From contig HE978651.1 of assembly GCA_000285855.2 (NCBI GenBank), positions 2,392,297-2,456,296 on the forward strand: a stretch of DNA of 64,000 nucleotides. The letters run 5' to 3'. This DNA is from Ruminococcus sp. JC304 (lineage in GTDB: Bacteria > Bacillota > Clostridia > Lachnospirales > Lachnospiraceae). The notes under the pieces are model-generated. The model saw nothing but the letters and a program-made list of their open reading frames with translations, was not told the origin of the DNA and searched no databases. Shown piece after piece: positions 35,480 through 42,884 of this stretch; the first letter of the stretch is position 1, and every line of letters begins with the position of its first letter. The position numbers and the translations under genes were made by a program.

Positions 35480-35517
35480 GGCACAAGATGTCCGGTGGAC
35501 ATCTGCTCTGTGCCGAC
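35480..35517. repeat. Inverted repeat next to the left direct repeat
   Basis: GGGCACA-AGATGTCC-ggt-GGACATCT-...-TGTGCC forms a long imperfect hairpin within non-coding sequence, typical of mobile-element intergenic DNA. The surrounding 35285-35888 gap otherwise holds relics only, including a 23-codon plus-strand ORF at 35652 (MRTIFAEYNPQCNSIDVYTS) that looks like the start of a small conjugative-element protein. Confidence 0.45.
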
Positions 35518-35773
35518 CGAAGCGGCAGCGGAGACCAAGAAAATCCTATAAAACAGTATAACACAAAATAAAAGTGACATGATGAACTGATTGAAATGCT
35601 TCTTAATTTTTACAATTAATGATTGATTGAATAATAAGGAGATGGAATACGATGAGAACAATATTTGCAGAATACAATCCACAATGCAACAGTATTGATG
35701 TTTATACCAGTGCCGGTGACTAACCGCCGTTCTCTCAGTGGACGGCCCCCAATTGGTGAACTGTCCACTTTTT

Positions 35774-35872
35774 TTAATAATATTCTCGCTCTTCCCACCA
35801 GTCTTTCACTTAACATCGGATTCCAATATAAATCACATTCTCAGGCAATAACAGTACAATAAGATTTATCGG
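35774..35872 (-). pseudogene. C-terminal relic of a small membrane protein (paralogue of the 40240-40515 gene)
   Basis: Minus-strand translation reads VIYIGIRC-stop-VKDWWEERE, matching VVYIGIRCYVKDWREERGYY at the end of the gene at 40240-40515, with one in-frame stop where the live copy has Tyr. The N-terminal part is gone. The DNA match extends about 95 bases, so this is a decayed duplicate. Confidence 0.7.
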
Positions 35873-35888
35873 ATATTTCAACAGACGC

Positions 35889-36665
35889 TTATAACAATCC
35901 ACTGTATATTTTTAAATCTTCATCCTTAAACACATTAAAGATTACCTTTTTTATTCTGCTGTCTTTGTTAAGATACTGTTTTACAGTGTTCGTTGCAATC
36001 TCGGCAGCTCGTTGCTGTGGAAAACGGAATACACCTGTAGACAAACAACAGAATGCAATAGATTCCACACCAGTATCAGCTGCAAGCTTTAGGCACTCTG
36101 TGTAGCAGCTTGCCAACAGGTCTTCATCTTCTTTTGTGACTTTCCATTGTATAATAGGTCCTACCGTATGAAGAATATATTTTGTCGGAAGATTGTATCC
36201 CGATGTTATCTTTGCTTTGCCGGTCTCTTCTTCATGCCCCTGCTTTGCCATAATTTCATGCATTTTCAGACGAAGTTCCATTCCAGCATAAGTATGAATA
36301 AAGTTATCAATACAGGCATGCATCGGTGAAAAACAACCAAGCATCTGTGAGTTACACGCATTCACGATCGCATCACATTTCAAAGTGGTAATATCTCCCT
36401 GCCAGATATATAATCTCGAATCGGATTTTACAGGTGCAAGCGTGTCAACATCTGTGATTCCACGCTCTATATTTCTTTCTGTAAGATACTCATCCTGTAT
36501 TTTCAAAAAATCATTATTGATTGGTCTTGGCGGTCTGACATTCATAAGTGAGCGGAGCAGATTTTCCTGCCCCTGCTTATCCGTAGGAATGTTCTGTCTG
36601 CCAAACGGTATTTCTTCTTTTAAAAGATACTGAATCAGATATTCTCTTCGCTCATCCTGTGTCAT
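35889..36665 (-). CDS. Zinc-type macrodomain ADP-ribosyl hydrolase of a SirTM operon
   Basis: This 258-residue protein has an N-terminal helical extension (1-85) and a macrodomain. The ADP-ribose loops are IWQGDITTLKCDAIVNACN and FCCLSTGVFRFPQQRAA. The insert NSQMLGCFSPMHACIDNFIH supplies Cys and His residues characteristic of zinc-dependent, SirTM-linked macrodomains, which remove ADP-ribose from modified proteins. Its start overlaps the sirtuin stop (ATGA), so they are translated together. It is the last of four genes under an FMN riboswitch. Function is well supported by family knowledge; the modified target here is unknown. Confidence 0.9.
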   Translation of the reverse strand: MTQDERREYLIQYLLKEEIPFGRQNIPTDKQGQENLLRSLMNVRPPRPINNDFLKIQDEYLTERNIERGITDVDTLAPVKSDSRLYIWQGDITTLKCDAIVNACNSQMLGCFSPMHACIDNFIHTYAGMELRLKMHEIMAKQGHEEETGKAKITSGYNLPTKYILHTVGPIIQWKVTKEDEDLLASCYTECLKLAADTGVESIAFCCLSTGVFRFPQQRAAEIATNTVKQYLNKDSRIKKVIFNVFKDEDLKIYSGLL

Positions 36666-37606
36666 AATACCAGCCCCCTTATATCAGTAATTGCCTTTGC
36701 CATATCACCGCCAATACCGATTGCACGTTCCCCGAAGCTTTCCGGAACTACCGCTTCATCTATATTTAGGCGTATCAAACTATAAGACGAGTTCTCCCTC
36801 ACCATCTTTTCAAAAGGGAAACGTATAATAATCGGCGTATTAAATCCAACTCCAAGTTCCAAAAGAACAACCTTTTTATCTTTATTCTGTTCCAGAAAAC
36901 CCGCATACCTGTCGGCTGCCTCATGCCACGCTTCATCTTCCACAAAATAATTATCACAACGGAGATTCATAGCCATATTGCCGCCACACACCGGACATTT
37001 TGGTACAAGTTCTGATGGAATCAGGCAGTCTCTTCTTGCTTTATCCATTTTACGAAACAGGTCTTTTGCATCGTAAGTCTTTGGATGACAGGCTTTCTGG
37101 CACTGGATTTTCCCATAATCTCCCTGTGTTGCAAATATTCTTTTTTCATCGAATCCCGCTTTATAAAACTGATGATCCACATTGGTTGTAAGTACAAAAT
37201 ATTCTTTGTTCTTTACAATATCATAAAGCTCTGTATAAAGCGGCAATGCCGGAGGATCAAAGCGGTTCATCAATGCATGTTTTGACCAGTATCCCCACTT
37301 TGCCTCCTCAGACGGATATGGATAAAATCCGGCTGCATACATATCTGTCATGTAGTACTCGCCGTATTTTTTTATAAATTCTGCAAAATTGTCTGTAAAC
37401 CTTTTACCACCATATTGGATTCCCGCAGCTGTCGATGCCCCGGCTCCTGCCCCAATTATAACACAGTCTGTATTTCTTATATTCTTTGCAGCCCTGTCAA
37501 TCTGGTCTTCATATGCATCTTTTTGGAATACATAATCCCTTGCCGGAGTACTACATAAAAAGTTTCTCCAGTCAGCATGCCCTTTTCTGATTTTCTTAAA
37601 AATCAT
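36662..37606 (-). CDS. Class M sirtuin (SirTM), probable protein ADP-ribosyltransferase
   Basis: This 314-residue SIR2-fold protein has the NAD loop IGAGAGASTAAGIQYGG, FVLTTNVDHQFYKAGF and a zinc module with CQKAC and CPVCGG pairs. Where deacetylating sirtuins have the catalytic HG, this one reads ATQGDYG, the Q substitution typical of class M sirtuins that transfer ADP-ribose rather than deacetylate. In staphylococci and streptococci such enzymes modify a lipoyl-carrier GcvH-like protein; no such gene is in this window. It overlaps both neighbours by 4 bases, in an operon with a flavin-fold ferredoxin and a macrodomain. Confidence 0.9.
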   Translation of the reverse strand: MIFKKIRKGHADWRNFLCSTPARDYVFQKDAYEDQIDRAAKNIRNTDCVIIGAGAGASTAAGIQYGGKRFTDNFAEFIKKYGEYYMTDMYAAGFYPYPSEEAKWGYWSKHALMNRFDPPALPLYTELYDIVKNKEYFVLTTNVDHQFYKAGFDEKRIFATQGDYGKIQCQKACHPKTYDAKDLFRKMDKARRDCLIPSELVPKCPVCGGNMAMNLRCDNYFVEDEAWHEAADRYAGFLEQNKDKKVVLLELGVGFNTPIIIRFPFEKMVRENSSYSLIRLNIDEAVVPESFGERAIGIGGDMAKAITDIRGLVL

Positions 37607-38217
37607 AATGAACCTCTTTTCTCAATACACTGCTTCGGACAAATTTCTGCACATCTTCCGCAATGCAGACAATGATTCTGGTTGATAGTAACCGGAACTG
37701 AAGATATATCAATGCATTTTTGCGGACATACAGAGTAACACAGTTTGCATCCAATACATTCTTTTCCAATAAAATACCCTGTCTGAACTGCCTCGGTTTT
37801 TCCAATTGTTATAGTATCCCTCACAATATTTGATGGATTGCTGATATCAAAATACTCTCCCTGTGCCTCATACAGCCGAAACACTTCGATTGCGTCTTTC
37901 GTATCTCCCGGATAGATTTTCTTCATATATGGATTTTTTTCAAACATAATATCAAGATTCTTTTTTCCGATGTTCTTTATTTTTCCACGCAGAGACACCG
38001 CAATTTTGTCTTTTGTTGCGGATATTGCCACATACTGCTGCTCCATTAACTGGTCATAAAATGCTTTTCCCTTTGCTGTAAGGAAATACACACCTTCTTC
38101 ATCATAGTACATCATATCTATGATTCTTGTCTGAGGATGTCCATCTGAACCTATCGTTGCAACTGTTGTTGAATGAATTTCATCCACCAGAAGTTTAAGA
38201 TAATCCATTTTTGTCAT
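37603..38217 (-). CDS. Flavin-reductase-fold protein fused to a 2x[4Fe-4S] ferredoxin domain
   Basis: This 204-residue protein combines a pyridoxamine-phosphate-oxidase-like split barrel (1-140; STTVATIGSDGHPQTRIIDM, GKAFYDQLMEQQYVAI), which normally binds FMN, with two ferredoxin clusters: CIGCKLCYSVCPQKC and CLHCGRCAEICPKQC (each CxxCxxCxxxC). It likely moves electrons between FMN and Fe-S partners in the cytoplasm. It is joined by ATGA overlaps to the riboflavin transporter upstream and to the sirtuin downstream. The electron donor and acceptor are unknown. Confidence 0.88.
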   Translation of the reverse strand: MTKMDYLKLLVDEIHSTTVATIGSDGHPQTRIIDMMYYDEEGVYFLTAKGKAFYDQLMEQQYVAISATKDKIAVSLRGKIKNIGKKNLDIMFEKNPYMKKIYPGDTKDAIEVFRLYEAQGEYFDISNPSNIVRDTITIGKTEAVQTGYFIGKECIGCKLCYSVCPQKCIDISSVPVTINQNHCLHCGRCAEICPKQCIEKRGSL

Positions 38218-38837
38218 TTCAAAGTCTCTCCTTTCAGTATCGGTGTAAGTTTTTTATATATCATCATGGCAATTGCTCCAATCACCAAGCCTTTTAAGAT
38301 ATTAAACGGCAATGCATTGAATAGCACAACGTCCAGCCTGGTCTTAATAAATGGCAGAAATTCGCCAAATGATGCAATCAGCTGATCCAGCGGCATAAAT
38401 GCTTCAAACAGTGGAAGTAGTATAAAATAATTTACAATCGCTGCTGCTATTCCCATAACTACACTTGAAATAACACATGCCCACATCGCCATTTTCCTAG
38501 TCTTTTTGTATTTGTATATAAAACCGGCAGCCAGTACATAGGATGCCCCCATCAGGAAATTGGCAAGTTCACCAATTCCTCCTGTTGATGTTGACAGAAG
38601 CTGTAATATATTTTTTATCAATTCTATCATCACTCCTGTAACCGGTCCAAACGCAAACGCCCCAATCAGTGCAGGTAAATCTGACAGATCCATTCGTGCA
38701 AATGATGGACTCAAAGGAACCGGAAACTCTAAAAATGCCAACACATATGATATAGCTGCCAGTAGAGCTGTCATTGTTATCGTCCTTGTAGAAACTAAAT
38801 TTTTTCTTGTTTTAATAGTTGCTGTATTGTTACTCAT
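38214..38837 (-). CDS. ribU: ECF transporter S component, riboflavin-specific (RibU-like)
   Basis: This 207-residue membrane protein has six hydrophobic helices and the N-terminal ITMTALLAAISYVLAFLEFP segment used by ECF S components to meet the shared transporter module. ARMDLSDLPALIGAFAFGP is the RibU-type region. Riboflavin specificity is supported by the FMN riboswitch directly upstream. The energising EcfA/A'/T genes are not in the window. The ATG at 38837 follows AAGGAG; the stop overlaps the next start. Confidence 0.92.
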   Translation of the reverse strand: MSNNTATIKTRKNLVSTRTITMTALLAAISYVLAFLEFPVPLSPSFARMDLSDLPALIGAFAFGPVTGVMIELIKNILQLLSTSTGGIGELANFLMGASYVLAAGFIYKYKKTRKMAMWACVISSVVMGIAAAIVNYFILLPLFEAFMPLDQLIASFGEFLPFIKTRLDVVLFNALPFNILKGLVIGAIAMMIYKKLTPILKGETLK

Positions 38838-38869
38838 AAATCTCCTTTTTGTGAGATATGCCTGAATTT

Positions 38870-38908
38870 AAAACAGCCCGCAGGACGGGATTCCCTGCGG
38901 GACTTGTT
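38870..38908 (-). terminator. Expression-platform terminator of the FMN riboswitch
   Basis: Minus strand CCCGCAGG (38901-38894) pairs with CCTGCGGG (38884-38877), followed by TGTTTTAAATT. It lies between aptamer and ribU, so FMN binding should end transcription of the whole operon. Confidence 0.85.
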
Positions 38909-38911
38909 TTA

Positions 38912-39024
38912 TCATATCTTCTCTCATCCGGACTTTACCGTCGGTTATGGGATTGCACCATATCAGCTTTTGCTCGCAGACTATACTGCCGGTCAGGAAT
39001 TACACCTTGCCCCGAAGACTGTAA
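38912..39024 (-). promoter_or_regulatory. FMN riboswitch (RFN element)
   Basis: The minus strand shows RFN landmarks in order: CTTCGGGGCAAGGTGTAATT, CCTGACCGGCAGTATAGT, GCGAGCAAAAGCTGATATGG, GGTGCAATCCCATAACCGAC, GGTAAAGTCCGGATGAGAGA. It controls ribU and the three genes after it. No clear separate promoter is visible between it and the preceding flavin-fold gene, so read-through from that gene's promoter is possible. Confidence 0.95.
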
Positions 39025-39043
39025 TTTTTTCTGTTAATTATCT

Positions 39044-39439
39044 TTAAAATTCATAAGGTGGATTTCCAGAGAAATCTGCGATTAAACCATGCGGATTTTC
39101 AAGATAGAATACCTCAAAAATAGGATTATCTGCTGTCTGGTACTGTCCCTTAACGATAGGATTGTTCATGCATCCTTCCTTTACACTCTTGTTGTCCTCA
39201 AATACTGCTTTGCCATGAAGGCGAATCCATGCGTATTCAGGGGAAGATACTGATACTTCTACTTCAGGATTTGCTAACATATCCTTGTAAACATCCTTTG
39301 TGTTGTTAGTACAGAACCAAAGCTTTCCATCCTGCTCAAAACAGAACATGAATGGACGGCATTTTGCCTTTCCATCTCTTCCGACGGTTGCTAAATACTG
39401 AACCGGGTTTTTCTGTAAAAATTCTACTACTTTCTGCAT
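39044..39439 (-). CDS. Pyridoxamine 5'-phosphate oxidase-family (FMN split-barrel) protein
   Basis: This 131-residue protein has the split-barrel pattern: VEFLQKNPVQYLATVGRDGK, KCRPFMFCFEQDGKLWFCTN, VEVSVSSPEYAWIRLHGKAV. Such proteins bind FMN or related cofactors and reduce small substrates. It stands just upstream of the FMN riboswitch operon. Its promoter is surrounded by three 19-bp inverted repeats that should be Rrf2 sites, and the Rrf2 gene lies upstream. The ATG at 39439 follows AAGGAGG. Confidence 0.87.
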   Translation of the reverse strand: MQKVVEFLQKNPVQYLATVGRDGKAKCRPFMFCFEQDGKLWFCTNNTKDVYKDMLANPEVEVSVSSPEYAWIRLHGKAVFEDNKSVKEGCMNNPIVKGQYQTADNPIFEVFYLENPHGLIADFSGNPPYEF

Positions 39440-39462
39440 TTTAAATTACCTCCTTGATATGC

Positions 39463-39481
39463 TGTAACAATGATTGTTACA
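39463..39481. promoter_or_regulatory. Rrf2-type operator O1
   Basis: TGTAACAATGATTGTTACA, a perfect palindrome just downstream of the likely transcription start of the flavin-fold gene. Confidence 0.7.
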
Positions 39482-39493
39482 TCTTGTAGCTAT

Positions 39494-39522
39494 ACAATAT
39501 CATCCGTTTAATGTAATGTCAA
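39494..39522 (-). promoter_or_regulatory. Sigma-A promoter of the flavin-fold gene
   Basis: Minus strand: TTGACA (39522-39517), 17-base spacer, TATTGT (39499-39494). The -35 lies within operator O2. Confidence 0.7.
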
Positions 39523-39530
39523 TAGTTACA
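39512..39530. promoter_or_regulatory. Rrf2-type operator O2
   Basis: TGTAATGTCAATAGTTACA: same TGTAA-N9-TTACA layout, covering the -35. Confidence 0.6.
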
Positions 39531-39540
39531 TCAAACTTTT

Positions 39541-39559
39541 TGTAACTTTTTTTGTTACA
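39541..39559. promoter_or_regulatory. Rrf2-type operator O3
   Basis: TGTAACTTTTTTTGTTACA: same TGTAA-N9-TTACA layout, upstream of the -35. Confidence 0.6.
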
Positions 39560-39596
39560 ACTCCTTTTGAAGATTTTACATTGATTATGAAAAACG

Positions 39597-39643
39597 AAAA
39601 GGCTCCGGAAATTGTGATGATATAATCACTCATCCGAAGCCTT
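39597..39643 (-). terminator. Terminator of the Rrf2 gene
   Basis: Minus strand AAGGCTTCGGA pairs with TCCGGAGCCTT, followed by TTCGTTTTTC, just after the Rrf2 stop. Confidence 0.7.
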
Positions 39644-39650
39644 CTGTAGG

Positions 39651-40085
39651 CTACTCTTTCTCTGTATACACTGCAATATCTTTTTTCACATCAGCAAGTG
39701 TCATTTCTGAAAGTTTTTCCTCCATTGCCTTCTGTACTTCTAACAGTCTCTTATCAAGAACATGGTGAATATTCTTTCCTACCGGACATTTCTGATTGGG
39801 ATTCTCATGAAAATGAAACAGTTCTTCATCTGGTGCACATTCCACTGCTTTATACACATCAAGGAATGTAATCTGCTCCAATGGTCTGGTAATTGTCACA
39901 CCGCCTGTCCCTCTTGCAACTTCAATAAGACCAGCAGCCTTTAATTGTTGCAATATTTTACGAACAATCACCGGATTAGTTCCAATGCTTGCTGCCATAA
40001 AATCACTAGTCATCTTCTGATCCGAAAATGTATCTATACAGGCAAACATATGGATTGCCATTGTAAATCTGCTTGAAATCTGCAT
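39651..40085 (-). CDS. Rrf2-family transcriptional repressor
   Basis: This 144-residue protein has the Rrf2 winged helix: MQISSRFTMAIHMFACID, SDFMAASIGTNPVIVRKILQ (recognition helix) and AGLIEVARGTGGVTITRPLE (wing). Three Cys are present (VECAP, NQKCPVG and ACID) but not in the IscR CX5CX7C order, so an Fe-S cofactor is uncertain. The ATG at 40085 follows AGAGG. A TGTAA-N9-TTACA site lies upstream and three more lie at the next gene's promoter, so it probably represses itself and the flavin-fold gene. Confidence 0.87.
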   Translation of the reverse strand: MQISSRFTMAIHMFACIDTFSDQKMTSDFMAASIGTNPVIVRKILQQLKAAGLIEVARGTGGVTITRPLEQITFLDVYKAVECAPDEELFHFHENPNQKCPVGKNIHHVLDKRLLEVQKAMEEKLSEMTLADVKKDIAVYTEKE

Positions 40086-40127
40086 TATAAACACCTCTCT
40101 TTGACAGTAATCATATCAAAAAACAGA

Positions 40128-40146
40128 TGTAATTTCAATGGTTACA
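40128..40146. promoter_or_regulatory. Rrf2-type operator upstream of the Rrf2 gene
   Basis: TGTAATTTCAATGGTTACA, same 19-base layout as O1-O3, 42 bases upstream of the Rrf2 start; suggests autoregulation. Confidence 0.6.
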
Positions 40147-40239
40147 TTGTTGTTGAAAACTTAATATAAATACAATCAATAGTCTGCTTTAGAAAAAACA
40201 GAAAGATACTTTACAAAATCTTCCTGTTTTCTTTTTGTT

Positions 40240-40515
40240 TTAGTAATATCCTCGTTCCTCCCGCCAGTCTTTCACATAACATCGGATTCCGATATAGACC
40301 ACTTGCACAAGAATTAACAGTAGAATAAGGTTCATCGGAATGATTGATTTTATCCATTTTTCGAAGTAGATTGCAATAGCTGTACTCATTATCGCCATCA
40401 TGATACAGATGATATCCCAGCAATATTTCCGGTAGATTTTCCCCACCTGATAACCAATCCAGACTATAAGTCGCCCCTCCTCATCGTTACAAATAGTAAC
40501 AAAGAAAAAAAACAA
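40240..40515 (-). CDS. Small membrane protein, unknown function, uncertain start
   Basis: The C-terminal 70 residues contain two hydrophobic helices (YCWDIICIMMAIMSTAIAIYF; MNLILLLILVQVVYIGIRCY) and end VKDWREERGYY. The only listed start is a TTG in an A-rich region with no site; GAGGAGGGG at 40480 lies just before IVWIGYQVG, but no standard start codon follows at the right place, so the true start may be mutated. A decayed copy of the 3' end lies at 35774-35872. I do not recognise a family. Confidence 0.45.
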   Translation of the reverse strand: MFFFFVTICNDEEGRLIVWIGYQVGKIYRKYCWDIICIMMAIMSTAIAIYFEKWIKSIIPMNLILLLILVQVVYIGIRCYVKDWREERGYY

Positions 40516-40553
40516 TTTTATGGTCTATCGACATCTCGCCAAATGGAATTTAC

Positions 40554-40920
40554 CTAACGCAGCGATGCCCCGAACGCCCTTAGTTCTTCTCTCTTTTTCT
40601 CGCTCTTGTTTTCAGACCCATGTGCTGTAAACACACCCATGTTTTCAAGTCTAAGATAATCCAGAAAGTCTCCTTTGAACGAGAAAAGAGCACCCTCATA
40701 CATATTAGCATCTCCGGAGCTAAGTATCATGGCAACTTTTTTCAAATTCTTCGGTCCTCTCGGATATGCCGCAGAATAAAATCTGTCGATTACACATTTT
40801 AGCTGACCGGATATGCCGTGATAATAAATGGGCGATGCAATAACAAGCATTTCTGCTTCTTTCAAAAGATTATATACTTCCCTGTGGATGTGGACTTCCA
40901 TTTAATACTAATATCTTCAT
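40554..40920 (-). pseudogene. Flavodoxin-like NAD(P)H-dependent oxidoreductase with internal deletion
   Basis: From the ATG at 40920 the frame reads MKILVLNGSPHPQGS, the FMN-phosphate loop of NADPH-dependent FMN reductases, then hits a stop after two more codons. The next frame continues with EVYNLLKEAEMLVIASPIYY and HGISGQLKCVIDRFYSAAYP, the middle of the same family. About 50-60 residues that should lie between are missing. So an internal deletion plus frame change has killed the gene. The 3' part could still be read from an internal ATG at 40901, but without the FMN loop. Confidence 0.8.
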
Positions 40921-40951
40921 TTCCATCACCTTATCTTTTTATTCTTCAATC

Positions 40952-41100
40952 TTAGTACCAGTCATGCTTCTCATTTTTTTCCAAAGCCTCAATCTGCTCC
41001 ATCTCTTCGTCAGTTAATTCAAAATCATACAACTGCGTGTTCTCCATGATGTGATCAGGATTGCTTGAACCCGGAATTACAATTCTGGTGTCACTACTTC
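40952..41100 (-). pseudogene. C-terminal fragment of an aldo/keto reductase
   Basis: Minus-strand translation gives TRIVIPGSSNPDHIMENTQL, YDFELTDEEMEQIEALEKNE and KHDWY, then a stop. This matches the NADP-binding end of aldo/keto reductases (IPGSSxPxHIxEN, LTDEEM). Only about 50 of some 280 residues remain, between the flavodoxin relic and dxs. Confidence 0.75.
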
Positions 41101-41114
41101 CAGCCTCCCAATTT

Positions 41115-42884
41115 CTATTTTATCTGATTGCAAATATCCGCAATAATCTGAACCGGTGTCATACCAACCTCTTTCAGTAATTCATTTGGGTCATATCGGT
41201 CATAAAATTTCTTCTCAAGTCCGTAATTTTTCACTTTCATATCAGAACTACCATAGAAGGAAGCTATTTTCTCGCCAAAACCGCCGCTTAAAATACCGTC
41301 TTCCATGGTAATGACCATCTGATGTCTTTCGGAAAGACTTTCCAGTAATTCTTTGTCAATACCAGAAGCAAAACGAGGATTGATCAGTGTCGGCGTAAAG
41401 CCAAGTTCTGCTTTTATTTTTGCACTGAGCTGTTCACCACGCTGATAAAAATCACCAAGTGCCAGAATTGCAACCTTTTCACCAGCTTCTTCCACTTTAA
41501 AATGATTCAGTCTGTCAAAATCCTTATCTGCTTCACGATAGGTTACCTGATTTCCGGGGATGAGAATCATAACAGGATGTTCCCTTTGATCAACTGACCA
41601 ATCAAGCATAGAAAGGTATTCATCTTTTGAGGTAGGTGCAAGCACTACCAGATTCGGAACATTCGTGTATGCCGCCAGTCCAAAAATTCCAAGATGCGTA
41701 ACATCTGTCAAACTGTCAAAAGAATTGTAGTTTAAGAGAATCGTAACAGAACTATTGTTAATACATACATCATGAGAAATCTGGTCATACGCTCTTTGAA
41801 TAAAGGTTGTGTTAGTAACCACAAGCGGTTTCGCACCGTTTTTTGCTGCACCAGATGCCATGGCAACCGCCTGTTCCTCCGCAATCCCTACATCCACATA
41901 CTGCAATCCAAGCTCCTTTCGCTGCTCCTTATTTAAGCCTGCACTGCCCGGCATAGCAGGAGTAATCACAAGAAACTCAGAATCACTTTTTGCTTTTTGC
42001 ATAATATACTCAGCAGTGATAGATGTATAATCTTCTCCATCTCCAAAAGAAATTGTAGGTTTGCCTGTTTCACGGTCAAATGGCATACACCAATGCCATC
42101 CCTCTTTGTCTTTTTCAGCAATCTCATATCCCTTTCCTTTTTGTGTATGGATATGGACTACGATTGGATGATCCGTATCTTTCACCTTGCGGAATAAGGA
42201 AATTAGTGATGCTATGTCATTGCCGTTTTCCTCATATATATAATCTAATCCAAACGCTTTGAAGAGATTATTGGAAGCAGTTCCGCCTGTCTCTCTTAAT
42301 TCGGCAAGATTTTTATACATTCCGCCATGTACTTCGGCAATCGACTGCTCATTATCATTTACTATAATAATTAGATTGGAGTTAATCTCTGATCCGGCTA
42401 CATTCAATCCCTCTAGTGCTTCACCGCCTGAGAGGGAGCCATCACCAATAATTGCAATAATATTTTCTTTATCTCCTTTTATATCTCTCGCTTTAGCCAG
42501 ACCCGTAGCTAAAGAAACTGAAGTCGAAGTGTGACCTACATTGAAGAAGTCATGTTCACTTTCTTCCGGATTTGTATAACCGGAATCCTCTGAAAAGTGC
42601 TCATCGGAAATATATCCATTCTTTCTTCCGGTCAGAATCTTATGAGGATAGCTCTGATGAGATACGTCAAATACAAACTTATCCTTAGGCGAAGAGAAAA
42701 CATAATGCATGGCAATCTCTGCCTCCACCATACCGAAATTTGGACCAAAGTGACCGCCGATTTTAGTCAACCGGTTAAACAATGCCTCTCTGATTTCCGA
42801 AGCAAGTTCCTCCAGCTGCTCCATAGACAATTTTTTTACATCTTCCGGTCCGTTAATTGTTTGAATAATTTTATAATCTGTCAT
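41115..42884 (-). CDS. dxs: 1-deoxy-D-xylulose-5-phosphate synthase (short form)
   Basis: This 589-residue thiamine-diphosphate enzyme condenses pyruvate and glyceraldehyde 3-phosphate, the first step of the MEP isoprenoid pathway and a source for thiamine and pyridoxal. Motifs: GGHFGPNFGMVEAEIAMHYV, the ThDP-binding GDGSLSGGEALEGLN...NDNEQS, and the transketolase middle domain DVGIAEEQAVAMASGAAKNG. It is about 30 residues shorter than typical housekeeping DXS (about 620) and lies in the plasticity zone with a divergent LysR gene. It overlaps the preceding small gene by 14 bases. It may be a second, acquired DXS. Confidence 0.88.
   Translation of the reverse strand: MTDYKIIQTINGPEDVKKLSMEQLEELASEIREALFNRLTKIGGHFGPNFGMVEAEIAMHYVFSSPKDKFVFDVSHQSYPHKILTGRKNGYISDEHFSEDSGYTNPEESEHDFFNVGHTSTSVSLATGLAKARDIKGDKENIIAIIGDGSLSGGEALEGLNVAGSEINSNLIIIVNDNEQSIAEVHGGMYKNLAELRETGGTASNNLFKAFGLDYIYEENGNDIASLISLFRKVKDTDHPIVVHIHTQKGKGYEIAEKDKEGWHWCMPFDRETGKPTISFGDGEDYTSITAEYIMQKAKSDSEFLVITPAMPGSAGLNKEQRKELGLQYVDVGIAEEQAVAMASGAAKNGAKPLVVTNTTFIQRAYDQISHDVCINNSSVTILLNYNSFDSLTDVTHLGIFGLAAYTNVPNLVVLAPTSKDEYLSMLDWSVDQREHPVMILIPGNQVTYREADKDFDRLNHFKVEEAGEKVAILALGDFYQRGEQLSAKIKAELGFTPTLINPRFASGIDKELLESLSERHQMVITMEDGILSGGFGEKIASFYGSSDMKVKNYGLEKKFYDRYDPNELLKEVGMTPVQIIADICNQIK

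Noticed and set aside
40486-40500. GTTACAAATAGTAAC as a further Rrf2 operator
   Set aside because: Its arms are GTTAC/GTAAC with a 5-base centre, not the TGTAA-N9-TTACA layout of the other four, so it was not counted.
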